A DNA stretch of 64,000 nucleotides from contig NZ_CP030941.1 of NCBI RefSeq assembly GCF_036621415.1, positions 434,001 to 498,000 of the forward strand, in the 5' to 3' direction. Within the stretch, counting starts at the first letter, position 1; each line of letters begins with the position of its first letter. This stretch comes from Nitratireductor thuwali (GTDB taxonomy: Bacteria > Pseudomonadota > Alphaproteobacteria > Rhizobiales > Rhizobiaceae). Below, one piece after another: positions 25,525 through 34,522 of the stretch. The notes under the pieces were generated by a model, which saw only the letters and a list, made by a program, of their open reading frames with translations, made no database searches and was not told the origin of the DNA. Made by a program: the position numbers and the translations under genes.

Positions 25525-25929
25525 TCAGGCCGGAAGGAATGCCTCGTCCACCGGCGGCCGCAGCCCGTTGGCCAGCCTGTTGGTCTCGTTGGCCATGCCG
25601 ACGACGGCCATCACCTCCATGAGCTGGGCATCGCTCATGCCCTTGGCGCGCGCCGAGGCGGTGTGGGAATAGGTACAATAGGTGCATCCGTTGGTGGCCG
25701 ACACGGCGACATAGATCATCTCCTTCACCAGGGGATCGAGCGCGCCGGGGGCCATCACCTCTCTGACGCTTTGCCAGGTCCGCTTGAGCAGCGCCGGATC
25801 GTGCGCCAGCACCTTCCAGAAATTGTTCACCCAATCCGTCCCGCGCGTCTGCATGATGTCGTCATACACCGCGCGTACTTCGTCATTCGCCACTTCATAT
25901 TCCACCAGCGGCACCACGGGCCCATCCAT
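25525..25929 (-). CDS. Carboxymuconolactone-decarboxylase-family, AhpD-like protein
   Basis: 134 residues, all helical. The redox motif is CTYC at 82-85 followed by His89 (NGCTYCTYSHTASA), the arrangement of AhpD-like alkylhydroperoxidases rather than of true carboxymuconolactone decarboxylase. The ribosome-binding site GAGGAGG precedes the start at 25929. It lies 56 bp downstream of the aminotransferase gene on the same strand, so they may be co-transcribed. A peroxidase role is likely but the physiological substrate is unknown. Confidence 0.82.
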   Translation of the reverse strand: MDGPVVPLVEYEVANDEVRAVYDDIMQTRGTDWVNNFWKVLAHDPALLKRTWQSVREVMAPGALDPLVKEMIYVAVSATNGCTYCTYSHTASARAKGMSDAQLMEVMAVVGMANETNRLANGLRPPVDEAFLPA

Positions 25930-25985
25930 CGTCGCCTCCTCGATTGCGCGGCGGGAGGCAAGGCTCCCCGGCCGCTATTGCTGGG

Positions 25986-27365
25986 TCACGTCTTACGCAA
26001 GTCGATCTCCGCCTTGTCCAGCGCCCTGACGATACGATCGCAGGCCATGTCGATGGTCTCCCTCGTCCAGATCAGCGGCGGCGACAGGATCATGGTATTG
26101 CCGACGGCGCGCATCATCATGCCTTCCGCGATCGCGTGGTCGCGCACGGCCACGGCCGCCGCGCCGCCGCCGTCGAAGCGCTTCCGCGTGTCCTTGTGGC
26201 TGACGATCTCGATGGCGCCCATCAGGCCGAAGCTGCGCGTCTCGCCCACGATGCCATGGCCGGCCAGGCGCTCTTCCAGCGCCTCGGCGAAATAGGGGCC
26301 GGTATCCTCGCGCACGCGCTCGATCAGGCCTTCGCGCTCGATGATCTCGAGGTTCCTCAGCGCCACGGCGCAGGCCACCGGATGCCCCGAATAGGTGTAG
26401 CCGTGATAGAACTCGCCGCCCTTTTCCACCAGCGTGGCGGCGATGCGGTCGCCCACCAGAAGCGCCGAGAGCGGCTGATAGCCGGATGTGAGCGCCTTGG
26501 CCGTGGTGATCGTATCGGGCTCCAGCCCCAGCCTCTGGGCGGCAAACCATTCTCCGGTGCGGCCGTAGCCGGTGATCACCTCGTCGAGCATCAGGAGCAC
26601 ATCGTGCTTCTTGCAGATGCGGTCTATCTCCGGCCAATAGCTTTCCGGCGGGACCTTCACGCCGCCCGCCCCCATAGCCGGTTCGCCGATAAAGGCGGCG
26701 ACGTTCTCTGGGCCGGCCTCCAAGATGGCGTCCTCGACCGCCCTTGCCGCGCGCAGCCCGAAATCATGGTCGCTCTCGCCCTTCTCCTTCAGCTCGAAAG
26801 CATAGGGCGGCATGACATGAGCGATATTGGGCACCGCGCCGTGGAGCTGGCCGTGCATGGCCTCCATGCCGCCGAGCGAGGTGCCGGCGATGGTCGAGCC
26901 GTGATAGGCCCATTTGCGCGATATGATGCGGTTCTTCTGCGGCTTCCCCTCCAGCGCCCAATAGTGCCGCACCAGCCGCAGCGCCGTATCGTTGGCCTCC
27001 GACCCCGACGAGCCGTAAAATACCTGGTTGACGTTCTTCGGCGCGATCTCCGCCAGCTTTTGCGCAAGCAGCACCGGCGAAGGCGTGGAGCAGCGAAAGA
27101 AGGAGTTGTAGTAGGGCAACTCCTTCATCTGTGCATAGGCGACGTCGGCAAGCTCGTCGCGGCCATAGCCGATATTCACGCACCAAAGGCCGGCCATGCC
27201 GTCGAGGATCTCGTTGCCTTCGGTATCGTAGACGAAGGGGCCTTGGGCGTGGGTGATGATGCGCGCGCCCGCATCACGCAGATCCTTATGATCGGTGAAA
27301 GGATGCAGATGGTGCGCGGCATCGATATCCTGAAGCTGCTTCAGGGAAAAATTCTGATACGTCAT
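25986..27365 (-). CDS. Class III PLP-dependent aminotransferase (omega-amino acid/putrescine:pyruvate type)
   Basis: 459 residues, the typical length. The order of motifs fits fold type I class III: FVYDTEGNEILDGMAGLWC, FYGSSGSEANDTALRL for the phosphate-binding region, KWAYHGSTIAGTSLGGM, LLMLDEVITGYGRTGEWFA, and the PLP lysine in TITTAKALTSGYQPLSA. It resembles SpuC/omega-amino-acid--pyruvate transaminases, which take amines such as putrescine, beta-alanine or taurine. The ATG at 27365 is used; the open frame extends upstream without conserved sequence. It is divergent from the mttB-family gene with 336 bp between. Confidence 0.87.
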   Translation of the reverse strand: MTYQNFSLKQLQDIDAAHHLHPFTDHKDLRDAGARIITHAQGPFVYDTEGNEILDGMAGLWCVNIGYGRDELADVAYAQMKELPYYNSFFRCSTPSPVLLAQKLAEIAPKNVNQVFYGSSGSEANDTALRLVRHYWALEGKPQKNRIISRKWAYHGSTIAGTSLGGMEAMHGQLHGAVPNIAHVMPPYAFELKEKGESDHDFGLRAARAVEDAILEAGPENVAAFIGEPAMGAGGVKVPPESYWPEIDRICKKHDVLLMLDEVITGYGRTGEWFAAQRLGLEPDTITTAKALTSGYQPLSALLVGDRIAATLVEKGGEFYHGYTYSGHPVACAVALRNLEIIEREGLIERVREDTGPYFAEALEERLAGHGIVGETRSFGLMGAIEIVSHKDTRKRFDGGGAAAVAVRDHAIAEGMMMRAVGNTMILSPPLIWTRETIDMACDRIVRALDKAEIDLRKT

Positions 27366-27701
27366 AGGATTGGCGTCTCCGTTTGAATCGTTCCGGCAAG
27401 GGCCGGGCGGCGTTTTAAACGGAACGCGGCGGCGAGTATCCGATGCGGGCGCACAGGCGCAGAAGCTCCGCATGCCGCGTGCGCGGCGACGGCTTTGCGG
27501 CTGGCGCGATGTGCCCGAGCTTTTCCATGCGGCCAATGTAGCGGGTGCCGGCACCGGCAATCAAGCCGAACCGGCATCTGCCTCAAAAGGCCTTTTCGCG
27601 TCGCGCGATGTCGCATCTGTTGCCCTTTCCGTCGCCGCTCCCGTGTTCTGCGACCGAGGACGGGTCCATCATTCCGCTGTTCCAGGAGGATGAGGCGCTT
27701 G
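27366..27701. other. Divergent intergenic region between aminotransferase and mttB-family genes
   Basis: 336 bp without a convincing gene. Two perfect 12-bp palindromes stand out: GGTGCCGGCACC at 27544-27555 and AAAAGGCCTTTT at 27585-27596. Either could be an operator for the divergent promoters. A purine-rich AGGAGG at 27684-27689 is the ribosome-binding site of the methyltransferase gene. I see no riboswitch or tRNA. Confidence 0.5.
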
Positions 27702-29276
27702 ATGACCGAATTCAGCACGCCGAACGAAACCGCGCCGGAGCCGGGCCGCACCCGCCGCGGCGGGCGCACGGGAAAGCGGAATGGCGCTTCCGGCTTCTCC
27801 CAGCCGGCTTTCCAGCAGATCAGATCGCCCTTCCCCTGCACCCCGATCGTTTCCGATGATGAGCTGGAATCCATTCACCTCGCCTCGCTGCGCGTGCTTT
27901 CGGAGATCGGCCTGGAGGTGCTCCACGATGAAGCGCGTGCGATCATGAAGGAGCACGGCGCGGACGTGCGGCCGGACACCCATCGCGTCCATTTCGACGC
28001 CGAGCTGATCACCGAGCTGATCGCCCATTGCCCGTCCGAATACACGCTCCACGCCCGCAACCCCGCCCACAACCTGCACATGGGCGGCAGCAGCATGATC
28101 TTTTCGCAGATCGGCTCGGCGCCCAATTGCTCCGACACGGACCGGGGCCGCCGGCCCGGGAACCAGGCGGACTTCCGGAATTTCATCAAGCTCGCCCAAA
28201 TGCATAACATCATCCACTGCATCGGCGGCTATCCGGTCGAGCCGATCGACGTGCATCCTTCGGTCCGCCATCTGGAGTGCCTGCGCGATATCGTGACGCT
28301 GACGGACAAGGTCTTTCACGTCTATTCGCTGGGCAAGGAGCGCAACCAGGACGGCATCGAGATCGCGCGCATTGCGCGCGGCCTCAGCCGCGAGCAGTTG
28401 CAGGACCAGCCTTCCTGCATGACCGTCATCAACACCAATTCGCCGCTCAAGCTGGATGTTCCGATGATGGAAGGCATCATCCAGATGTCCTCCATGGGGC
28501 AGGCCGTCATCATCACACCCTTCACCCTGGCCGGCGCCATGGCCCCCGTCACCATCGCCGGCGCGGTCGTGCAGCAGAACGCCGAGGCGCTGGCGGGGCT
28601 TGCCTTCAGCCAGATGGTCAGGAAAGGCGCGCCCGCCGCCTATGGCGGCTTCACCTCCAATGTCGACATGCGCTCCGGTGCCCCGGCCTTCGGCACGCCG
28701 GAATACATGAAGGCGCAATTATTGGGCGGCCAGCTCGCCCGCCGCTACGACATACCCTATCGCAGCTCCAATGCCTGCGCGGCAAACACGGTGGACGCCC
28801 AGGCCGCCTATGAAAGCGTGTTCTCGCTGTGGGGCTGCGTCCAGTCCGGAACGAACTTCGTCAAGCATGCCGCCGGCTGGCTGGAGGGCGGGCTGTGCTG
28901 CTCCTACGAAAAGATGATGCTCGACATCGACCTGTTGCAGATGGTGGCCGAGTTCCTCACCCCGCTCGACCTTTCGCCGGACGCGCTGGCGGTCGATGCG
29001 ATCCGCGACGTCGGCCCCGGCGGCCACTTCTTCGGCTCGCCGCACACCCAGGCCCGCTACAAGACCGCCTTCTACGCCCCCATCATCTCCGATTGGCGCA
29101 ATTACGAAAGCTGGGCGCAGGCCGGCGCGCCGACAGCCATCGAGCACGCCAACCGGCTGTGGAAAGAGCGCCTCGCCATCTATGAGGAGCCGCCCATGGA
29201 CCCGGCGATCCGCGAGGAACTTGGCGATTTCGTCGCCCGGCGCATCCGCGAAGGCGGCGCGCCGACGGATTTTTGA
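27702..29276 (+). CDS. MttB-superfamily (trimethylamine/glycine betaine methyltransferase-like) protein, non-pyrrolysine
   Basis: 524 residues of the MttB superfamily: a TIM barrel with stretches such as LASLRVLSEIGLEVLHDEA, YTLHARNPAHNLHMGG, TPFTLAGAMAPVTIAGA, KHAAGWLEGGLCCSYEKMM and DVGPGGHFFGSPHTQ. These proteins move a methyl group from a quaternary amine to a corrinoid protein. There is no in-frame amber codon, so it is the MtgB-like, non-pyrrolysine type; glycine or proline betaine are likely substrates. Residues 16-27 (GRTRRGGRTGKR) form a basic Arg/Gly tail. It is followed by a dimethylglycine dehydrogenase-like gene, which fits demethylation of glycine betaine. A start at 27690 is also in frame, but AGGAGG spacing favours 27702. 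Confidence 0.88.
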   Translation: MTEFSTPNETAPEPGRTRRGGRTGKRNGASGFSQPAFQQIRSPFPCTPIVSDDELESIHLASLRVLSEIGLEVLHDEARAIMKEHGADVRPDTHRVHFDAELITELIAHCPSEYTLHARNPAHNLHMGGSSMIFSQIGSAPNCSDTDRGRRPGNQADFRNFIKLAQMHNIIHCIGGYPVEPIDVHPSVRHLECLRDIVTLTDKVFHVYSLGKERNQDGIEIARIARGLSREQLQDQPSCMTVINTNSPLKLDVPMMEGIIQMSSMGQAVIITPFTLAGAMAPVTIAGAVVQQNAEALAGLAFSQMVRKGAPAAYGGFTSNVDMRSGAPAFGTPEYMKAQLLGGQLARRYDIPYRSSNACAANTVDAQAAYESVFSLWGCVQSGTNFVKHAAGWLEGGLCCSYEKMMLDIDLLQMVAEFLTPLDLSPDALAVDAIRDVGPGGHFFGSPHTQARYKTAFYAPIISDWRNYESWAQAGAPTAIEHANRLWKERLAIYEEPPMDPAIREELGDFVARRIREGGAPTDF

Positions 29277-29295
29277 GATGATGCGGCACGGTCGA

Positions 29296-29428
29296 CCCCC
29301 ACTCCGATCCGCTTCGCGGACCACCTCTCCCCCGCTCGACGGGGGAGAGGAAGAGCCGGCCGCAACCTCAGGCACCCTTCCTCTCCCCCCAGCGGGGGGA
29401 GAGGTGGCCCGCAGGGACGGAGTGGGGG
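29296..29428. repeat. Compound palindromic element with 11-bp terminal inverted repeats (family D)
   Basis: The element starts CCCCCACTCCG (29296-29306) and ends CGGAGTGGGGG (29418-29428), a perfect 11-bp inverted pair. Inside are two near-identical hairpins: CCTCTCCCCC/GGGGGAGAGG (29324-29350) and CCTCTCCCCCC/GGGGGGAGAGG (29380-29404). It lies between the mttB-family gene and a DUF559 gene and overlaps the latter's possible start. Similar CCTCTCCCC-type repeats are frequent in Rhizobiales genomes. Confidence 0.8.
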
Positions 29429-29871
29429 AAGACGCCGCTGACACGCGAAGCCGCCGGAAAGCGGGCGTCACCAAACGCGCTCGTCAGCTCCGCCAGACCG
29501 ATAATGAAGCGGAAGCCCTGCTCTGGCTGGAGTTGAAGCGGCGCAGGTTGGGCGGTTTCAAATTTACGCGCCAGTTCCCCATCGGCCCCTTCTTCGCTGA
29601 CTTCGCTTGCCGGGAACGATGGCTCGTCGTCGAGGTCGACGGCAGTCAACATATCGAAAGTGCACATGACCGCAGGCGCGATGAGTTCATGCGTTCCCAC
29701 GGCTACTCCGTGCTGCGCTTTGGGAATGTCGACGTTCTGCAGCAGCGAAGCACGGTCTGCGAAACAATCCTTGCAGCCCTGGAGGGCCGCATTGCCGAGG
29801 ACGTCAGCGCTCCCGACCTGCGCTTTATACACGCCCCAACATCAATTTCAGGTACGGACATAAGCAAATGA
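29422..29871 (+). CDS. DUF559 (Vsr/restriction-endonuclease-fold-like) protein
   Basis: About 149 residues from a GTG at 29422. The DUF559 core is clear: TDNEAEALLWLELKRRRLGG, FTRQFPIGPFFADFACRE, LVVEVDGSQHI, DRRRDEFMRSHGYSVLRF and NVDVLQQ. The D..EVDGSQH arrangement matches a PD-(D/E)XK nuclease fold related to very-short-patch repair endonucleases. The frame stays open back to an ATG at 29278, but that part is merely translation of the palindromic element, so I prefer the later start. Its stop overlaps the start of the next gene by 4 bp. It separates two genes of one pathway, which suggests insertion of the repeat plus gene into an operon. Confidence 0.7.
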   Translation: MGEDAADTRSRRKAGVTKRARQLRQTDNEAEALLWLELKRRRLGGFKFTRQFPIGPFFADFACRERWLVVEVDGSQHIESAHDRRRDEFMRSHGYSVLRFGNVDVLQQRSTVCETILAALEGRIAEDVSAPDLRFIHAPTSISGTDISK

Positions 29872-32453
29872 ATTCTCACGCAAAAGCGGTTGTCATCGGT
29901 GGCGGCGTCGTTGGCTGCTCGGTCCTCTACCACCTCGCCCGCGCCGGTTGGCGGGACGTCATGCTCATCGAGCGCTCGGAGCTCACCTCCGGTTCGTCCT
30001 GGCACGCCGCCGGCGGTTTCCATACGCTGAATGGCGATCCGAACGTCGCCAGGCTGCAGGCCTACACCGTGCAGCTCTACAAGGAGATCGAGGAGCTTTC
30101 CGGGCAATCCTGCGGCCTGCATCTGACCGGCGGCGTGATGCTGGCCGACAGCCCGGAGCGCATGGATTTCCTGCGGCTGGCCCATGCCAAGGGCCGCTAT
30201 CTCGGCATGGAGACGGAGCTGATCACGCCATCGGAAGCCAAGGCGATGTTCCCGCTGATGGACGAAACGCATTTCGTCGGCGCCATGTGGGATCCGGTGG
30301 AAGGGCATCTCGACCCCTCGGGCACAACCCACGCCTATGCCAGGGCCGCGCGCAAGCTCGGCGCCGAGATCGTGCTTCGGAACCGCGTGACCGAGCTTAC
30401 CCAGGAGCCGGACGGCACATGGAACGTCGTCACCGAGCAGGGCACGGTAAAGGCCGAGAATGTGGTCAATTGTGGCGGCCTATGGGCGCGCGAGGTGGGA
30501 CGCATGGTCGGGCTGGAACTGCCGCTTCTGGCCATGGAGCACATGTATCTGCTCACCGAGCCCATGCCGGAGGTGGAAGAATTCAACCGCTCCACCGGCC
30601 GCGAGATGATCGGCGTCATCGATTTCAAGGGCGAAATCTATACGCGGCAGGAGCGCAACGGCATCCTGCTCGGCACCTATGAGAAGGCGGCGAAACCCTG
30701 GTCGCCGCGCCAGACGCCTTGGGATTTCGGCCACGAGCTTCTGGAGCCCGACATCGATCGCATCGCGCCATCGCTGGAAGTCGGCTTCCGCCATTTCCCG
30801 GCGCTGCAGAATGCTGGCATCAAGCAGATTATCAACGGCCCCTTCACCTTCGCCCCCGACGGCAACCCGCTGGTCGGGCCCGTGCAGGGGCTGACCAATT
30901 TCTGGTGCGCCTGCGCCGTTATGGCCGGGTTCAGCCAGGGCGGCGGCGTCGGGCTGGCGCTTGCCAACTGGATGGTCGACGGCGATCCCGGCTTCGACGT
31001 CTGGGGCATGGATGTCGCCCGCTTCGGCGAGTGGGCAACCCTGCGCTACACCAACGCCAAAGTGCGCGAGAACTATTCCCGCCGCTTCTCCATCCGCTTC
31101 CCCAACGAGGAACTGCCCGCCGCCCGTCCCGCGCAGACGACGCCCCTCTACGACATCATGACCCGCGACAACAATGCGGTGATGGGCGATTCCTGGGGGC
31201 TGGAAACGGCGCTCTGGTTCGCGCCCAAGGGCACGGCGCCGAAGGATATCGTCTCCTTCCACCGCTCCAACGACTTCGAGCATGTGGGAGAAGAGGTGCG
31301 CGCCGTGCGCGAGCGCGTCGGTGTCACGGAGATCGCCAATTTCGCCAAATACGAGGTCACCGGCCCCGGCGCGGAAGACTTCCTCAACCGGCTGATGACC
31401 AACAGCATGCCGAAGACGGGCCGCATCGTGCTTTCGCCCATGCTCAACGAGTTCGGCAAGCTCATCGGCGATTTCACCATCGCCAAGGCGCAAGAAGGGC
31501 GGTTCATGATCTGGGGCTCGTCGGCGGCGCAGGTCTATCACATGCGCTGGTTTGAAAAGCACCTGCCGGAGGACGGCTCGGTCCGCATCCACCGTTTCGA
31601 CCAGACGCTGGTGGGTCTTTCCATTGCCGGACCGCAATCGCGCGCAGTACTGGAAAAGCTCGCCGACATCGACGTATCGAAAGATGCCTTCCGTTTCATG
31701 GAATTTCGGGAGATGGCGGTGGCCGGGTGCCCCTGCATGGTCAACCGGCTGACCTATACCGGCGATCTGGGCTACGAGATCTGGATGCCGCCCGCCTATC
31801 AGCGCCGGGTCTATCTGGCGATCAAGGAGGCAGGCGCGCCGTTCGGCATCGTCGATTTCGGCATGCGCGCCCTGCTGTGCATGCGGCTGGAAAAGAACTT
31901 TCCGACATGGTTCCGCGAGCTGCGCCCGATCTACGGCCCCTGCGAAGGGGGCATGGACCGGTTCGTCAAGCTCGAGAAGAACGATTTCGTCGGACGGGAG
32001 GCTGCCGCCAGGGAGCAGGCCGACGGCCCGAAGCTTCGGCGGGTCTCGTTCATTGTCGAGGCCGCGGACGCCGACGTGATGGGCGACGAGCCTGTATGGG
32101 CCCGCGTGAACGGGCGCGAATTCGGCACCGTCGCAAAATCCCATGGCTTCGGCGCACAGCGCTTCGGCGCGGATGGTGGTGAGATCAAGGGCCGCGCCGT
32201 GCCGGCCGGATCGGGCGATGCGTCCTCAATCAGGGGCACCGAGGATGGCGATTGGCGCGTGGTCGGCTGGGTCACTTCGGGCGGATATGCGCATTATGTG
32301 CGCAAATCCATGGCGCAGGGCTACGTGCCGGCCGAACTCGCGTCGGACCAAAGCGAAGGCCTGTTCGAAATCGAAATCCTCGGCCACCGCCGCCCGGCCC
32401 GCATCAATATCGATCCCCCCTTCGATCCGGCGGGCGAGCGGATGCGAGGGTGA
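29868..32453 (+). CDS. Dimethylglycine/sarcosine dehydrogenase-like FAD enzyme with GcvT domain
   Basis: 861 residues. Residues about 1-390 are a DAO-type FAD domain: VIGGGVVGCSVLYHLARAG for the dinucleotide fold, then TSGSSWHAAGG, where the His is the usual covalent FAD site in this family. A short linker (FAO_M) follows, then an aminomethyltransferase (GcvT) domain from about 430 to the end, including FDQTLVGLSIAGPQSR, YTGDLGYEIWMP and DFGMRALLCMRLEKNF. Such enzymes oxidatively demethylate dimethylglycine or sarcosine and pass formaldehyde to THF. The position after an mttB-family gene fits removal of the remaining methyl groups of glycine betaine. The ATG overlaps the DUF559 stop. Confidence 0.88.
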   Translation: MNSHAKAVVIGGGVVGCSVLYHLARAGWRDVMLIERSELTSGSSWHAAGGFHTLNGDPNVARLQAYTVQLYKEIEELSGQSCGLHLTGGVMLADSPERMDFLRLAHAKGRYLGMETELITPSEAKAMFPLMDETHFVGAMWDPVEGHLDPSGTTHAYARAARKLGAEIVLRNRVTELTQEPDGTWNVVTEQGTVKAENVVNCGGLWAREVGRMVGLELPLLAMEHMYLLTEPMPEVEEFNRSTGREMIGVIDFKGEIYTRQERNGILLGTYEKAAKPWSPRQTPWDFGHELLEPDIDRIAPSLEVGFRHFPALQNAGIKQIINGPFTFAPDGNPLVGPVQGLTNFWCACAVMAGFSQGGGVGLALANWMVDGDPGFDVWGMDVARFGEWATLRYTNAKVRENYSRRFSIRFPNEELPAARPAQTTPLYDIMTRDNNAVMGDSWGLETALWFAPKGTAPKDIVSFHRSNDFEHVGEEVRAVRERVGVTEIANFAKYEVTGPGAEDFLNRLMTNSMPKTGRIVLSPMLNEFGKLIGDFTIAKAQEGRFMIWGSSAAQVYHMRWFEKHLPEDGSVRIHRFDQTLVGLSIAGPQSRAVLEKLADIDVSKDAFRFMEFREMAVAGCPCMVNRLTYTGDLGYEIWMPPAYQRRVYLAIKEAGAPFGIVDFGMRALLCMRLEKNFPTWFRELRPIYGPCEGGMDRFVKLEKNDFVGREAAAREQADGPKLRRVSFIVEAADADVMGDEPVWARVNGREFGTVAKSHGFGAQRFGADGGEIKGRAVPAGSGDASSIRGTEDGDWRVVGWVTSGGYAHYVRKSMAQGYVPAELASDQSEGLFEIEILGHRRPARINIDPPFDPAGERMRG

Positions 32454-32464
32454 CGTAGGGCAGA

Positions 32465-33253
32465 TCAATCCGCCAGCGCCAGCACGCGCCGCAGGACGCG
32501 TATATCGTTGGGCGCGGTATATCTCGAGGTGATGTAGGGCAGACCCTTGCGCCGGGCCGTCCAGCCGACGGCGACAAGCTCTGCCGCATAGGGCTCGAAA
32601 CGCTGAATGAGGGCCCAGCTCCGGCAATCGACGGCGCACAGATCCGCCCTGCCCTCCGCCACCGCCCGCGCCGAAGCCCGATGCGAACCCGTCGCGACGG
32701 TCTCGGCGAACAGGTCGGCATCGCTGCCGATGTCCTGCAAGAGCGCGAAATAGCCCGACATCGAAACCGGCTCGTTGTAGGCCAACCGCAGGCCTTGCAT
32801 CCGGTCCAGCGGCAATACGGCACCCCCATCCGGGGGAGCGGCGACGCTGGTGCCCTCGCCCCGCCGCATCAGGACGGCGCTGGAATAGCAGGCGCCGGCG
32901 CCGCCCTCGCAGGACGAATAGTCGGGTTGGCCCACCAGTTGCACATGCTCATGCAGGCCCGCATTCATCGGGCCCCAGCAGGTCTGCGCCAAAAGCAGAT
33001 GCGGGTGATGCCACAATGCCTGCAGGTCCAGTCCGTCGGGCGGCAGGTCCGCCGGATCGGCGGCGATGACGGTCCCGGCCTCGTCGCGGATGCCGCCCGG
33101 CACCGGCGGCAGAGCGGCATTGTTGCGGGCAAGCCGCTCCGGAGCCTCGACACCGCAAGACCGCAGCGCCTTGGCGAGCTGGCTCCACAGCGCATCCGTG
33201 TCGGCCCGGATTTCGGGCCAGTCATACATCGGCAGCGCGGCGACCTGGCTCAT
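32465..33253 (-). CDS. PhnD-like periplasmic-binding-fold protein lacking a signal peptide
   Basis: 262 residues. Sequence blocks VAALPMYDWPE at the start, LLLAQTCWGPM, GACYSSAVLMRR, LAYNEPVSMSGYFALLQD and GRADLCAVDC match the phosphate/phosphite/phosphonate binding family (PhnD type). There is no hydrophobic signal sequence or lipobox at the N-terminus and no permease or ATPase next to it, so it may act in the cytoplasm or be a relict. The ATG at 33253 is used; upstream the frame continues only from a TTG. It converges on the dehydrogenase gene 11 bp away. Ligand unknown. Confidence 0.7.
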   Translation of the reverse strand: MSQVAALPMYDWPEIRADTDALWSQLAKALRSCGVEAPERLARNNAALPPVPGGIRDEAGTVIAADPADLPPDGLDLQALWHHPHLLLAQTCWGPMNAGLHEHVQLVGQPDYSSCEGGAGACYSSAVLMRRGEGTSVAAPPDGGAVLPLDRMQGLRLAYNEPVSMSGYFALLQDIGSDADLFAETVATGSHRASARAVAEGRADLCAVDCRSWALIQRFEPYAAELVAVGWTARRKGLPYITSRYTAPNDIRVLRRVLALAD

Positions 33254-33319
33254 GGCCGAATGTGTACGCAAACGGGCGCAAGGTTCAAGCTTTTAGAAAG
33301 CCCCTTTTCACGGACTGTC

Positions 33320-34327
33320 TTAATCGTCCGTAGGCTTGGCAGGGACCGGCATCACGCCGCTCCGTGCCTTGGCGCCCGCCACCCGTGGACGGAAGGCGCG
33401 CGGCTGGTGCGGCTCGCGGCGCAGGACCGGATGAGGCACCGGCTCCTTGCCCTTGAAGGCAAAATCCCTGAAGAGCGCCAGGTAGTTCGGATAGGCGTAG
33501 CCGCCGTTCAGCCGAAGCCATTCCTCGCGCTTCTGCCGGTAGTGCTCGGGCAGCCGGTACCAGGGGACGGTCGGCATCTTATGGTGAACGAGGTGCAGGT
33601 TGTTGTTCAGGAACAGGAAGGACAGCGGCGAGCGCTCGACGATGATCGTCCGCCCGTCCGGCCGCTCGGACCATTGATGCTCGGCAAAGGTCCTGATCGA
33701 GATCAGCGATTGGCCGAGCCATGCGGGCACCAGCACATAGAGCCACAGGGGCATTGAGAAGGCATAGCCAACGACCGGCAGCACGACGGCAAGCCCCGCA
33801 CCATGCAGGAGCCAAGCACCGCGCACCGCGCGATCGCCCTGGCGGATCAGGCGCAATTCGGAGGCGATGAAGCCGAAATTCATGATTGCCGGACCGAGGA
33901 TGAAGCGCCCGAGCATAGTGTTGTTGATGTCGAGCAGCCGGCGCGCCCATGCCGGCATGGCCTGATATTCCCACAGGGCCCGGTAATAGCTTTCCGGATC
34001 TTCGAACGGGTCGGTCAGCCTTTCGTCCGCATGATGGCGCAGATGGAGCGCCTTGAAGCGGCGGTAGGGATAGACGAGGCCGATGGGCAGGAAGACGAGC
34101 GCCTCGTTCACCCGGGCATTCCGCGTGGGATGGCCGTGCAGACACTCGTGCATCAGCGAGGACTGCAGCGCGACGGTGAGTGTCAGGATCACCAGCGCCG
34201 CGACGGGCCAATCGGGCCACAGGAAAACGCCCGCGCCGCCCCAGGCGGCGTAGCACGCCAGAATCAAGGCAAATGTCGGCCATTCAATCGCCGGACGACC
34301 GTCCCGGCTCTTGCTCTCGAGTCTCAT
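33320..34327 (-). CDS. Membrane fatty-acid-desaturase-family protein
   Basis: 335 residues with the three histidine boxes of membrane di-iron enzymes: HECLHGH, HLRHHADE and LHLVHHKMP. Hydrophobic helices flank them (ILACYAAWGGAGVFLW, WPVAALVILTLTVALQ). The family includes acyl-lipid desaturases, carotenoid ketolases and hydroxylases. The C-terminal 40 residues are Pro/Arg rich. Its location next to betaine-related genes is suggestive but a link is not shown; substrate unknown. It reads divergently from the XRE regulator. Confidence 0.8.
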   Translation of the reverse strand: MRLESKSRDGRPAIEWPTFALILACYAAWGGAGVFLWPDWPVAALVILTLTVALQSSLMHECLHGHPTRNARVNEALVFLPIGLVYPYRRFKALHLRHHADERLTDPFEDPESYYRALWEYQAMPAWARRLLDINNTMLGRFILGPAIMNFGFIASELRLIRQGDRAVRGAWLLHGAGLAVVLPVVGYAFSMPLWLYVLVPAWLGQSLISIRTFAEHQWSERPDGRTIIVERSPLSFLFLNNNLHLVHHKMPTVPWYRLPEHYRQKREEWLRLNGGYAYPNYLALFRDFAFKGKEPVPHPVLRREPHQPRAFRPRVAGAKARSGVMPVPAKPTDD

Positions 34328-34522
34328 TCATTTCCCTGGTTGGCGCCACCCTGCATCGAATCGCCGGGCGCAGCCTTCACTTGACTGACAGGAAGATGTC
34401 AGCAGCCGCGCGGCGCTTCAACGAGAGAATGCGCATAATCCGTTGCGGATGCGCAGCAAACAGCGCATGTGTTTACTAAAGTGACGAAGAATTCTTAAAA
34501 AGCATCATTCGAGGAAAAGCTC

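Noticed and set aside
29296..29428. Insertion sequence or miniature transposon
   Set aside because: Terminal inverted repeats exist but I saw no clear target-site duplication or transposase; called a palindromic repeat instead.
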